Program-made: the position numbers and the translations under genes
Part shown: one piece after another, positions 18,980 through 27,995 of the stretch
Layout: each line of letters opens with the position of its first letter
How positions within the stretch are numbered: the first letter of the stretch is position 1
Notes under the pieces: model-generated
What the model saw: only the letters and a program-made list of their open reading frames with translations
What the model was told of the DNA's origin: nothing
Database searches by the model: none
Assembly: GCA_021205365.1 (NCBI GenBank)
Contig: JAJPXP010000015.1
Location: 57,356 to 121,355, forward strand
Source of the DNA: Clostridia bacterium
GTDB taxonomy: Bacteria; Bacillota; Clostridia; Oscillospirales; Butyricicoccaceae
Direction: 5' to 3'
Length of the DNA: 64,000 bases

Positions 18980-20490
18980 TGAAAGGACATGTAACACTGG
19001 TTGGAGCGGGACCCGGCGATCCGGGACTGCTGACCGTAAAAGGCCGTCAGGCGCTTGAGAAAGCCGATGTCGTTGTATATGACCGTCTGGTGGGAGAAGA
19101 AATTCTAGAACTGATTCCCTCGGAAGCGGAGCGGATTGATGTCGGCAAACAGAGCAGCCATCATCCGGTACCGCAATGGCAGATCAATGAAATCCTGCTG
19201 GAAAAAGCAAAAGAAGGAAAGAACGTCGTACGGCTGAAGGGTGGAGATTGCTTTCTGTTCGGTCGCGGCGGCGAAGAACTGGAGCTTCTGGCACAAAACG
19301 GCATTGATTTTGCGGTCATACCCGGTGTCACCAGTGCCCTGGCTGTTCCGGCATATGCGGGCATTCCGGTTACCCATCGGGATTTCACTTCTTCGGTGCA
19401 TGTTATCACCGGACATGCAAAGGCTGGCAGTGCACTGAATATTGATTTTGACGCACTTGTCCGCCATAAGGGTACGCTTGTATTCCTTATGAGTGTGGCG
19501 AGTACACCGGTGATTCTGGATGGTCTGATGCAGGCTGGGATGTCAGCGGATATGCCGGCTGCCATGATCGAGCGAGGAACGCTGCCAGAACAGCGGAAGC
19601 TGGTAGCGAATGTAGGCACACTTGCACAGAAAATGCGGGAAGCCGGGATTTCCAGCCCGGCGATTCTGATTGTCGGCAGTGTGTGTTCGCTGTCGAATGA
19701 CTTTGACTGGTTTGACAGACTGCCTCTGCATGGCGTGAAGGTAGTTGTGACCCGTCCCAAGCAGCGTGCGGGGACGCTTACCGAACGGCTGCGCAAACTG
19801 GGCGCCGATGTCATCTCCTATCCGTGCATTGAAACCAAGACCATCTGGCCGAACATGCCGGTCGTGGAAGCGCTGGCTTCAATTGACCAGTATCATTGGC
19901 TGATACTGACCAGCCCGACGGGTGTGGATGTACTGGTACAGCTGCTGGATGCCGCAGAAATGGACATGCGCAATCTGGCGCATATGAAAATTGCTGTGAT
20001 TGGTGCCGGTACAGCCAAAAAGCTGAAGGAGCACGGCCTGCGTGCGGATTATGTTCCGGCAGTGTATGATTCCGTCCATCTGGCGGAAGGTCTGATTCGG
20101 CTGGTGCAGGAGGGTGAGCGTGTGCTGATGCTGCGTGCAGAGATCGGCACGCCGGAGCTGCCCGAACTGCTGGCACAGGCGTGCATTTTGTTTGATGACG
20201 TACCGGTTTACCAGACATATTACTACAATGAACGCAGTGAGGAGCTTGCAGATATGCTTGCTCACGGTGCCATTGATTATGTCACATTTACCAGTGCTTC
20301 TACGGTGCGCGGCTTTGTGGAAAGCCTGCCGGAAAACACGAATTTGACAAGCTTTACTGCGCTGTGTATTGGTCCATCAACAGAAAAAGTGGCAAAGGCC
20401 GCAGGAATGCATACCATCACCGCTGCCAATGCCACCATTGACGCAATGCTTACGACCTTACAGGAGGAAATAAAAAATGAATCTGATTAA
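18979..20490 (+). CDS. Fused uroporphyrinogen III C-methyltransferase and uroporphyrinogen III synthase
   Basis: The first half (about residues 1-245) is CobA/SUMT: LVGAGPGDPGLLTVKG, VVYDRLVG and LKGGDCFLFGRGGEE. The second half (about 250-503) is HemD, with VVVTRPKQRAGTLTERL and FTSASTVRGF. The enzyme cyclises hydroxymethylbilane and then adds methyl groups at C2 and C7 to give precorrin-2. Such CobA-HemD fusions are common in Clostridia. ATG 18979 is chosen as start; a longer upstream frame lies inside hemC. Confidence 0.95.
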   Translation: MKGHVTLVGAGPGDPGLLTVKGRQALEKADVVVYDRLVGEEILELIPSEAERIDVGKQSSHHPVPQWQINEILLEKAKEGKNVVRLKGGDCFLFGRGGEELELLAQNGIDFAVIPGVTSALAVPAYAGIPVTHRDFTSSVHVITGHAKAGSALNIDFDALVRHKGTLVFLMSVASTPVILDGLMQAGMSADMPAAMIERGTLPEQRKLVANVGTLAQKMREAGISSPAILIVGSVCSLSNDFDWFDRLPLHGVKVVVTRPKQRAGTLTERLRKLGADVISYPCIETKTIWPNMPVVEALASIDQYHWLILTSPTGVDVLVQLLDAAEMDMRNLAHMKIAVIGAGTAKKLKEHGLRADYVPAVYDSVHLAEGLIRLVQEGERVLMLRAEIGTPELPELLAQACILFDDVPVYQTYYYNERSEELADMLAHGAIDYVTFTSASTVRGFVESLPENTNLTSFTALCIGPSTEKVAKAAGMHTITAANATIDAMLTTLQEEIKNESD

Positions 20491-21460
20491 CCGTCCGCGC
20501 AGACTGCGCACGACACCGACCCTGCGTTCTATGATGCGGGAAACCCGTATGTCACCATCCAGCCTGATCTATCCGCTGTTTGCGATCGAGGGCGAAAATA
20601 TCAAGCGCGAAATTCCATCCCTGCCGGGACAGTACCACTGGTCACCGGACCGCATTTGTGAAGCCATTGACGCGTGCATTGAAGCCGGTGTGGAAAAAGT
20701 GATCCTGTTCGGTCTTCCGGAGCATAAAGATGAAATCGGCTCCGGTGCATGGGCTGAAGATGGCATTGTCCAGCAGGCAATCCGTGCAATCAAGGCAAAG
20801 TATCCGGATTTTTATGTCATCACGGATGTCTGCATGTGTGAGTATACCTCCCATGGTCACTGCGGTATCCTGTGTGACCACTATGTCGACAACGATAAGA
20901 CGCTGGAATGTCTGGCAAAAACTGCACTTTCCCATGCACAGGCTGGTGCGGATATGGTAGCACCGTCGGACATGATGGATGGACGTGTCGGCGTCATCCG
21001 CGATATTCTGGATGAAAATGGCTTTATCAATGTGCCGGTCATGGCATATTCTGCAAAGTATGCATCTGCATTTTATGGCCCATTCCGCGATGCTGCAGGC
21101 TCGGCGCCGTCCTTTGGTGATCGCAAGTCCTATCAGATGGACCCGCACAATAGCCGGGAAGCTATGCTGGAATGTGAGCTGGATATTCAGGAAGGAGCTG
21201 ACATCATCATGATTAAGCCCGCCCTGAGCTATCTGGACATCATTGCGAAGGCAAAGGAACGCTTTGACCTGCCGCTGGCAGCATATTCCGTCAGCGGTGA
21301 ATACGCCATGATTAAGGCAGCTGCGGCGGCTGACCTGGTGGATGAATACCGTATCATGTGTGAATCCGCCCTGAGCATTTACCGTGCCGGTGCGGATATC
21401 CTCATCACCTACTATGCAAAAGAACTGGCGCAGGCCATGAAGAAGGGAGATATCGGTTAA
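20477..21460 (+). CDS. hemB: Delta-aminolevulinic acid dehydratase (porphobilinogen synthase)
   Basis: This 327-residue protein has the metal-binding cysteine cluster in DVCMCEYTSHGHCG and the Schiff-base lysines in VMAYSAKYAS and IIMIKPALSYLD. The cysteines indicate the zinc-dependent type. It condenses two 5-aminolevulinate molecules to porphobilinogen. The start overlaps the end of cobA-hemD by 14 bases, with AGGAGG before it. Confidence 0.96.
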   Translation: MNLINRPRRLRTTPTLRSMMRETRMSPSSLIYPLFAIEGENIKREIPSLPGQYHWSPDRICEAIDACIEAGVEKVILFGLPEHKDEIGSGAWAEDGIVQQAIRAIKAKYPDFYVITDVCMCEYTSHGHCGILCDHYVDNDKTLECLAKTALSHAQAGADMVAPSDMMDGRVGVIRDILDENGFINVPVMAYSAKYASAFYGPFRDAAGSAPSFGDRKSYQMDPHNSREAMLECELDIQEGADIIMIKPALSYLDIIAKAKERFDLPLAAYSVSGEYAMIKAAAAADLVDEYRIMCESALSIYRAGADILITYYAKELAQAMKKGDIG

Positions 21461-21461
21461 T

Positions 21462-22754
21462 ATGGACACTTCGCAGAAAATGTTTGAACAGGCATGTCAG
21501 GTCATGCCGGGCGGCGTCAACAGCCCGGTTCGTGCATATCGTGCGGTTGGTATGACACCGCGGTTTATCCGCAGTGCAAAGGGCGCGTATGTCACCGATG
21601 TTGACGGTGTGGAATATATTGATTATGTTGGCTCCTGGGGGCCGATGATTCTGGGACATGCCCATCCGGATGTGCTGTCTGCGGCAGCGGAGGCGATGCA
21701 GGGCGGTTTGAGCTTTGGCGCACCGACCGGACGCGAAACCCAGCTGGCTGAACTGGTGGTTTCCATGGTTCCGCATATTGAGATGGTACGCATGGTCAAT
21801 TCCGGCACGGAAGCGGTTATGAGCGCAGTTCGTGTGGCACGCGGCGCCACGGGAAAGGATAAAATGATCAAGTTCGAGGGCTGTTACCATGGACATTCCG
21901 ACTCCATGCTGGTGAAGGCTGGGTCCGGTGCGCTGACACAAGGCAGGCCGGATTCTGCCGGAGTTCCGGCATCCATTGCGGAAAATACCTTGACGGCAAC
22001 TTATAATGATCTGGACAGCGTGGAACAGCTGCTTGCGGCGAATAAAAATCAGGTGGCAGCTGTGATTGTGGAGCCAGTAGCGGCGAATATGGGTGTTGTC
22101 CTGCCTGCGGAGGGCTTTTTACAGGGACTGCGTGATCTCTGCGATCAATATGAAGCCCTGCTGATTTTTGACGAGGTTATCACGGGATTCCGTCTTGCCC
22201 GCGGCGGTGCACAGGAATATTTCGGCGTACGTGCGGACCTTGTCACCTTTGGCAAGATTATCGGCGGCGGCATGCCGGTTGGCGCATTTGCAGGCCCGAA
22301 AAAGCTGATGGAACAGGTGGCGCCAACAGGCCCGGTTTATCAGGCGGGTACGTTGTCCGGAAATCCTGTTGCTATGGCGGCAGGTCTGGCACAGCTGACC
22401 ATACTGAATGAGCATCCGGAGATCTATACACAGATTGAAGCGGATGCCGCCTGGCTGGCACAGCAGCTGCGTGCGCTGGAAGCAGAATACCATTTGGGCT
22501 GTACGGTCAATCAGATTGGCTCCCTGCTCAGTGTGTTCTTCACCGAACACCCGGTTAGCAACTATGCCGGTGCAAAATCCAGTGATCTGGAACGCTATGC
22601 GGCATATTTCAGAGCTATGTTGAAGCACAAGGTATATCTGGCTCCGGCACAGTTTGAAGCGATGTTTGTCGGCGCCGCACATACCAAACAGGATTTATTG
22701 GCAACTGTCGAGGCTGCAAGAGCAGTTATGGCAGAGCTGAGCGCAAAGGCATGA
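21462..22754 (+). CDS. hemL: Glutamate-1-semialdehyde 2,1-aminomutase
   Basis: A class III PLP enzyme of 430 residues. The PLP lysine lies in VTFGKIIGGGMPVGAF, and MVNSGTEAVMSAVRVAR and FEGCYHGHSDSML match the family. It converts glutamate-1-semialdehyde to 5-aminolevulinate, completing the C5 route begun by HemA. It follows hemB by one base and overlaps cbiET. Confidence 0.96.
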   Translation: MDTSQKMFEQACQVMPGGVNSPVRAYRAVGMTPRFIRSAKGAYVTDVDGVEYIDYVGSWGPMILGHAHPDVLSAAAEAMQGGLSFGAPTGRETQLAELVVSMVPHIEMVRMVNSGTEAVMSAVRVARGATGKDKMIKFEGCYHGHSDSMLVKAGSGALTQGRPDSAGVPASIAENTLTATYNDLDSVEQLLAANKNQVAAVIVEPVAANMGVVLPAEGFLQGLRDLCDQYEALLIFDEVITGFRLARGGAQEYFGVRADLVTFGKIIGGGMPVGAFAGPKKLMEQVAPTGPVYQAGTLSGNPVAMAAGLAQLTILNEHPEIYTQIEADAAWLAQQLRALEAEYHLGCTVNQIGSLLSVFFTEHPVSNYAGAKSSDLERYAAYFRAMLKHKVYLAPAQFEAMFVGAAHTKQDLLATVEAARAVMAELSAKA

Positions 22755-23935
22755 AGGAATTTTACCTGATTGGTGCCGGCATGGGCACAGAAGAAATGCT
22801 GACAGCGCAGGCACGGCAGGCAATTGAGAAAGTGGATACCGTTTTGTCTACTGCGCGGCTGGCGGATCGCTTGTTGGGTATCCGGAATGATATCCAGACG
22901 GTTCCGTTCTCTAGTTTGTCGGACATGGCACGCGGGCAGGAAGGAAAAACCGCCATCCTGCTCAGCGGCGATACCGGCTTTTACAGCGCGGCAAAATCCC
23001 TGTCCCAAAGCCTGGCGGGGCAGGGAAGCATACATATTTTACCGGGAATGAGCAGCATACAGGTTTTTTGTGCCCAAGCAGGGACCTCGTATGATGATGC
23101 TGTGCTGCTGAGTATGCATGGGCGCTCTGGTGCGCTGCTGGGAGCTGTCAGCTATAACAAAAAGGTCATCACGTTGACCGGAGGCCAGAATAAGGCACAT
23201 GTGCTGTGTCGACAGCTGGCGCAGGCGGGGCTGAACCATGTAACGGTTACAGTCGGTGAAAATCTCGGTGCACAGGACGAACGCATGGTATCCGGTTTGC
23301 CGGAACAGTTGGCGCAGCTGGAATTTGGTGACCTGTGTGTCATGATGATGGAAAATGACCGTCCTGCGGATGCCAGCCGTGCTTTGCGGGATTGTGATTT
23401 CATCCGCGGTGATGTGCCCATGACCAAACAGGAGGTGCGCTGGCTGGCGTGTGATCTGCTTTCCGTTAAACCGACAGATGTTGTATATGATATTGGGGCC
23501 GGTACAGGATCGGTTTCCATGGAACTTGCGCGGCGGGCAAACCGTGGACAGGTGTATGCAGTGGAATGCAAGCGGGAAGCGCTGGACTTAATCGAGCGCA
23601 ACCGCGTTCGTACGGGATGCTATCATGTTACAGTGGTTGAAGCCATGGCTCCCGAGGGAATGGAAGGGCTTCCTGCGCCGGATTGCGTCTTTATCGGCGG
23701 AAGCCGCGGCAGCATGGCGGAAATTATAGCAGCTGTAAAAGAGAAAAATCCCAATGCACGGATACTGGTGACTGCCATTGCACTGGAAACCGTGCATGCA
23801 GCAGTGAAGGCACTGGAAGACCATGGCTTTGTTGTGGAAATTTCCTGTGCCAATATTTCCAAAGCCAAAAAAGTGGGCAGCTATCATATGATGATGGCGC
23901 AGAACCCCGTTTATCTGATTGGAGGCAATCTGTGA
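22751..23935 (+). CDS. cbiET: Fused cobalt-precorrin-7 C5-methyltransferase and C15-methyltransferase (decarboxylating)
   Basis: The N-terminal half (to about residue 200) is the tetrapyrrole methylase CbiE, starting FYLIGAGMGTEEMLT. The C-terminal half is CbiT, with the class I SAM-binding VVYDIGAGTGSVSMELA and FIGGSRGSMAEII. The enzyme methylates C5 and C15 and decarboxylates the acetate side chain. It is equivalent to CobL and has the usual fused length (394 residues). ATGA overlaps hemL upstream. Confidence 0.94.
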   Translation: MKEFYLIGAGMGTEEMLTAQARQAIEKVDTVLSTARLADRLLGIRNDIQTVPFSSLSDMARGQEGKTAILLSGDTGFYSAAKSLSQSLAGQGSIHILPGMSSIQVFCAQAGTSYDDAVLLSMHGRSGALLGAVSYNKKVITLTGGQNKAHVLCRQLAQAGLNHVTVTVGENLGAQDERMVSGLPEQLAQLEFGDLCVMMMENDRPADASRALRDCDFIRGDVPMTKQEVRWLACDLLSVKPTDVVYDIGAGTGSVSMELARRANRGQVYAVECKREALDLIERNRVRTGCYHVTVVEAMAPEGMEGLPAPDCVFIGGSRGSMAEIIAAVKEKNPNARILVTAIALETVHAAVKALEDHGFVVEISCANISKAKKVGSYHMMMAQNPVYLIGGNL

Positions 23936-25287
23936 GTGCAAAGGCACCGCGGCTGGTGATCGGCGGTACAGGCAGTGGCTGCGGCAAAACAACGATTACC
24001 TGTGCGCTGCTGCAGGCGTTTGTGGAGCAGGGGCTGGATACAGCCGCCTTCAAGTGTGGACCGGATTATATTGATCCGATGTTTCACAGCCGGATTATTG
24101 GCACACGGTCACGAAATCTGGATGCTTTTCTCTGTGGCAGAGAACTGGTTCCGGCTTTGCTGGCAAACAGCGCCGGGCGGGATATTTCCGTCATCGAAGG
24201 CGTTATGGGCTATTATGACGGGCTTGCCGGAACCACTGCGGAAAACGCTACAGCAGATATTGCAAATCTTACACAGTCCCCGACCATTCTGGTGGTTTCA
24301 GCAAAGGGGATGTCATTGACACTGGCGGCACTACTGAAGGGGTTTTTGTCTTTTGGGGAAAATACCATTCGAGGTGTGGTTTTAAACGGAATTTCGCCAT
24401 CTATGACGGATTATTATGCGAATATTGTCGAGCAGAACACGGGCATCCATGTATATGGCGCGATACCGCATGATCCGGCCTGTGCGGTAGCAAGCCGCCA
24501 TTTGGGGCTGGTGACAGCGGGCGAAATTCAGGATTTGAAGCAGAAAATGCATCTGCTGGCGCGGCATGCCCTAGAGGGTGTGGATTTGCCCGGTCTGCTT
24601 GCGCTGGCACGGACAGCGTCGGAACTGGATGCAGCATTGCCAGAGGTTCCGTTATGTGGAACCGATCTGCGCATTGCCATAGCGCGGGATGAGGCATTTT
24701 GCTTTGATTATGCAGATAGCCTAGAAACACTGGAACGCATGGGTGCACAGCTGGTACCGTTTTCACCGCTGTATGATACGCAGCTTCCTCAACAGATCGA
24801 TGGCATGCTGTTGTGCGGTGGATATCCCGAGCTATATGCCGAACAGCTGAGTGAAAACACCTCTATGCTGGCAGAAATCCGCACAGCCATCCAAAACCAG
24901 CTGCCGACAGTTGCCGAGTGCGGCGGCTTTCTGCTGCTGCATGACCATCTGGAAGGCAGGCAGATGGCGGGTATCTGCGGTGGAGAAGCGCAGCTGGGAA
25001 AACGTCTGAAACAGTTTGGCTATGTTACATTGACGGCAAAACAGGATTGCCTGCTGTGCAAGGCGGGGGAACAGCTGACAGCGCATGAATTTCATTATGC
25101 CCAGAGTACACAGCAGGGCAGCTGTTTTTACGCGAAAAAACCTCTGCGTAAGCGCGGATGGGATTGTATTCATGCAGCGGAAAACCTGTATGCCGGGTAT
25201 CCGCATATTCATTTTGCAGGCAATATTCCTGCGGCTGAACGGTTTTTGTCTGCTTGCCGGAACTATCATCAGGAGGAACAAACATGA
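23932..25287 (+). CDS. cbiA: Cobyrinate a,c-diamide synthase
   Basis: This 451-residue protein has a P-loop (GGTGSGCGKTT) and GVMGYYDG in the ATP-binding half. The C-terminal half is a glutamine amidotransferase with LLCGGYPELYAEQLSEN and AECGGFLLL. It amidates side chains a and c of cobyrinate using glutamine and ATP. GTG 23932 within the GTGA overlap with cbiET is the start, with GGAGG upstream. The much longer open frame reaching back to 23683 is a read-back into cbiT. Confidence 0.94.
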   Translation: MSAKAPRLVIGGTGSGCGKTTITCALLQAFVEQGLDTAAFKCGPDYIDPMFHSRIIGTRSRNLDAFLCGRELVPALLANSAGRDISVIEGVMGYYDGLAGTTAENATADIANLTQSPTILVVSAKGMSLTLAALLKGFLSFGENTIRGVVLNGISPSMTDYYANIVEQNTGIHVYGAIPHDPACAVASRHLGLVTAGEIQDLKQKMHLLARHALEGVDLPGLLALARTASELDAALPEVPLCGTDLRIAIARDEAFCFDYADSLETLERMGAQLVPFSPLYDTQLPQQIDGMLLCGGYPELYAEQLSENTSMLAEIRTAIQNQLPTVAECGGFLLLHDHLEGRQMAGICGGEAQLGKRLKQFGYVTLTAKQDCLLCKAGEQLTAHEFHYAQSTQQGSCFYAKKPLRKRGWDCIHAAENLYAGYPHIHFAGNIPAAERFLSACRNYHQEEQT

Positions 25288-26342
25288 CACTGGAGCAAAC
25301 AATAAAGGATATTCTGCCGCTGGATTATGAATCCATGGCACGGGCAAAAGTGCATTGGGATTCGCTTGCAAAGCCTTTGAATGGTCTGGGTGATCTCGAA
25401 AAGCTTCTCATCCGGATTGCCGGAATCCGCCGTTCTTCCAGCATAGACCTGCGCCGGAAATGCGTGGTTGTCATGTGCGCAGACAATGGTGTTGTGGCGG
25501 AGGGAATTTCCCAGAGCGGACAGGATGTCACGAAGATTATTACGGAGAATCTGTCCAATGGTACTTCTACTGTTTGTCATATGGCACGGGCTGCCGGCGC
25601 GGATGTGCTTCCGGTGGATATGGGTGTTGCCAGTGAGGTACAGGGGGAACGTATCCTGCACCGGAAAATTGCCTATGGCACCCAAAATATCGCAAAGGAA
25701 CCGGCAATGACCCGCGCACAGGCAATCCGAGCCATTGAAGCTGGTATTGAAACCGCATATTTGTGCCGGATGCAGGGCTATGACATCATTGCAACCGGGG
25801 AAATGGGAATCGGCAATACGACCACAACCTCTGCTGTCATAGCAGCTTTGCTGCGTGCTCCGGTGGAACTGGTGACTGGACGCGGTTCTGGCCTGACAAC
25901 AGCCGGATTGGAACGGAAAATCAAAGTGATCACAGATGCCATTGCACGATGGAAGCCGGATCAGCATGACCCGGTTGATATCCTCGCCAAGGTCGGCGGC
26001 TTTGATATCTGCGGACTGACCGGACTGTTTTTGGGCAGTGCCGCCTGCGGTCTGCCTGCGATTGTAGATGGTGTGATTTCCGGTACTGCTGCATTGTGTG
26101 CCGCACGTATGTGCCCGACGATACGGGATTATCTGATTCCATCCCACCATACAGCAGAGCCTGCCGGTGCACTGCTGGAACAGGCACTCGATATCAAGCC
26201 GGTTATTGATGCACATATGGCGTTGGGGGAAGGTACGGGAGCTGTATTGATGTTCGGCCTGCTGGATGCAGCAGCGTCCCTTTATTGTAACGGCAATACC
26301 TTTGATGACAGCAACATCGAAGCGTATCAGCCGCTTTCCTGA
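25284..26342 (+). CDS. cobT: Nicotinate-nucleotide-dimethylbenzimidazole phosphoribosyltransferase
   Basis: The 352-residue protein has the CobT signatures LNGLGDLEKLL, VVMCADNGVVAEGISQSGQDVT and GEMGIGNTTTTSAV. It activates the lower-ligand base of cobalamin to its alpha-ribotide. ATG 25284 overlaps the cbiA stop (ATGA), with AGGAGGA before it. Confidence 0.95.
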   Translation: MTLEQTIKDILPLDYESMARAKVHWDSLAKPLNGLGDLEKLLIRIAGIRRSSSIDLRRKCVVVMCADNGVVAEGISQSGQDVTKIITENLSNGTSTVCHMARAAGADVLPVDMGVASEVQGERILHRKIAYGTQNIAKEPAMTRAQAIRAIEAGIETAYLCRMQGYDIIATGEMGIGNTTTTSAVIAALLRAPVELVTGRGSGLTTAGLERKIKVITDAIARWKPDQHDPVDILAKVGGFDICGLTGLFLGSAACGLPAIVDGVISGTAALCAARMCPTIRDYLIPSHHTAEPAGALLEQALDIKPVIDAHMALGEGTGAVLMFGLLDAAASLYCNGNTFDDSNIEAYQPLS

Positions 26343-26345
26343 GCG

Positions 26346-26882
26346 ATGCTTGTACTGGTAATAGGAGGCGCTGCCAGCGGGAAGTCCGAACTGGCGGAGA
26401 AAATTGTCTGTCAGCTGGCAGAAGGAAAGCCGATGCTGTATGTGGCGGCGATGGAAACCGAAGGGGAAGAGGCACAGAAACGGATTGCGCGGCATCGTGC
26501 CCTGCGTGCCGGAAAAGGCTTTACCACACTGGAGCATGCCAAGCAGTTTGACCGGATTGCTGTTCCGGCAGGCTATACAGCAGCGTTGTTTGAATGTATG
26601 AGCAATGCACTGGCGAATGAAATGTTTTCGCCGCAGGGGGCAGGGAAAAACTGGGAGAAGAGTATTCTGTCAGGTATAGAAAAGCTTTCCATAGCCTGTG
26701 CACATGTCGTTGTTGTCACGAATGATATTTTCACAGACGGTGTGACCTATGATGCATGGACAATGAAATACTTATATGCACTGGGAGAGCTGAACCGGCG
26801 TTTGAGCCAGCGGGCAGATGCTGTTGTGGAGTGTGTTTTCGGCATTCCGGTGATGATAAAAGGAGAAATAGATCTATGCTGA
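26346..26882 (+). CDS. cobU: Adenosylcobinamide kinase/guanylyltransferase, CobU-like with divergent C-terminus
   Basis: This 178-residue protein starts with a CobU P-loop, GGAASGKSELAE, and keeps RIARHRALRAGKGF, the segment with the histidine that CobU guanylylates. The C-terminal region, where CobU proteins normally read NEVGxGIVP followed by an RxFRD segment, here reads VTNDIFTDGVTYDAW. The protein is therefore full length but unusual. It should phosphorylate cobinamide and load GMP onto it. A small CobU-like gene that retains the missing motif lies after cobS. Confidence 0.82.
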   Translation: MLVLVIGGAASGKSELAEKIVCQLAEGKPMLYVAAMETEGEEAQKRIARHRALRAGKGFTTLEHAKQFDRIAVPAGYTAALFECMSNALANEMFSPQGAGKNWEKSILSGIEKLSIACAHVVVVTNDIFTDGVTYDAWTMKYLYALGELNRRLSQRADAVVECVFGIPVMIKGEIDLC

Positions 26883-27652
26883 GTGAATTATTCGGCGGGC
26901 TGCTGGTGGCATTTGGCCTGTATTCCGCACTGCCGTTTCCACAGGTGGAATGGAAGAAGAAGACCATGCGGTATGCATTGGGATTTCTGCCATTGATTGG
27001 CGTTATCGTCGGTGCATGTGAATATGGCTGGCTGTTTCTGGCACAGCACTGGCAGCTCAGTGCAATGCTGTATGCAGCGATAGCCGTACTCATTCCTGTT
27101 GCGCTTACGGGAGGCATCCACCTGGATGGCTTTGTAGATACCTGTGATGCGCTGTGCTCCTATGGAGATAAAGAAAAGCGTCTGAATATTTTAAAAGACC
27201 CGCATGTCGGTGCATTCGGCATTTTGTGGATCATTGTTCTGCTGCTGGTACAGTTCGGCTTGTTTGCACAGATATATGAAGCACCAAAGGAAGCTGTTAT
27301 GCTGCTGGCAGGATATGCACTGGCACGTGCATTCGGCGGCAATATGATTGTGACACAGAAGTGTGCCAAGGATTCCGGTCTGGCATGTATGTTTGCGGAC
27401 AATGCGGATAAAAAGCAGGTATCCTACATCATGGCTGGCTGGATTGCAGCCTGTGTCTGCTGGCTGCTAATCATGGGAAAAGGCTTTGGTATTCTGGCAT
27501 TTGCAGCGGTTTTGCTGTACTTTGTGTGCCATGTCCGCATGTGTCACAGGAATTTTGGCGGCATCACCGGGGATTTATGCGGTATGTGCATTACCATAGG
27601 TGAAACACTGGTGCTGTGCGCTGCTGTGATTGGCGGATTATGCCTGCGCTAA
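26876..27652 (+). CDS. cobS: Adenosylcobinamide-GDP ribazoletransferase (cobalamin synthase)
   Basis: The 258-residue integral membrane protein has several hydrophobic spans and the conserved GGIHLDGFVDTCDAL and FGGITGDLCG motifs. It joins adenosylcobinamide-GDP with alpha-ribazole phosphate. ATG 26876 overlaps the cobU end by 7 bases, with AAGGAGA upstream. Confidence 0.94.
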   Translation: MLSELFGGLLVAFGLYSALPFPQVEWKKKTMRYALGFLPLIGVIVGACEYGWLFLAQHWQLSAMLYAAIAVLIPVALTGGIHLDGFVDTCDALCSYGDKEKRLNILKDPHVGAFGILWIIVLLLVQFGLFAQIYEAPKEAVMLLAGYALARAFGGNMIVTQKCAKDSGLACMFADNADKKQVSYIMAGWIAACVCWLLIMGKGFGILAFAAVLLYFVCHVRMCHRNFGGITGDLCGMCITIGETLVLCAAVIGGLCLR

Positions 27653-27671
27653 TATTTGGGAGAGAAAACAA

Positions 27672-27995
27672 ATGACCATATTGATTGTTGGCGGCGCTGC
27701 ACAGGGCAAGAGCGCTTTTGCGCGGAAGCTGTCGCCGGAAACAGAAATTGTGGACAATTTACATCACATTGTGAAAAAGGCCATGCAGGAAGGCATACCT
27801 GTCCCGAAGGCAGAGCATTTTGTCGGGAAGACCGTAGTCTGCAATGAACTGGGCTGCGGTGTAGTACCGATGGATGCTTTTGAGCGGGACTGGCGCGAAA
27901 ATACCGGACGCCTGTGCTGTGATATTGCGGCAAAGGCTGACCGGGTTTACCGTATGTGCTGTGGCATAGCACAATGCATCAAGGAGGAAGCATGA
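27672..27995 (+). CDS. Mini-CobU-like P-loop protein
   Basis: This 107-residue protein has a P-loop (IVGGAAQGKSAF) at the start. Its second half, CNELGCGVVPMDAFERDW followed by ENTGRL and AAKADRVYRMCCGI, closely follows the C-terminal CobU motif NEVG-GIVP...R-FRD...N...AD. The central guanylylation region of CobU is absent. It sits between cobS and cbiB, with start ATG 27672. It may be a kinase-only relative or a partner of the divergent CobU at 26346. Length and motif order are seen directly; the function is inferred. Confidence 0.75.
   Translation: MTILIVGGAAQGKSAFARKLSPETEIVDNLHHIVKKAMQEGIPVPKAEHFVGKTVVCNELGCGVVPMDAFERDWRENTGRLCCDIAAKADRVYRMCCGIAQCIKEEA

Noticed and set aside
23683..23931. 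83-codon N-terminal extension of cbiA
   Set aside because: It lies in another frame over the CbiT domain; GTG 23932 with GGAGG is the better start.
25269..26537. 422-residue minus-strand frame opposite cobT and cobU
   Set aside because: It crosses two well-supported genes on the other strand and shows no domain or start signal.
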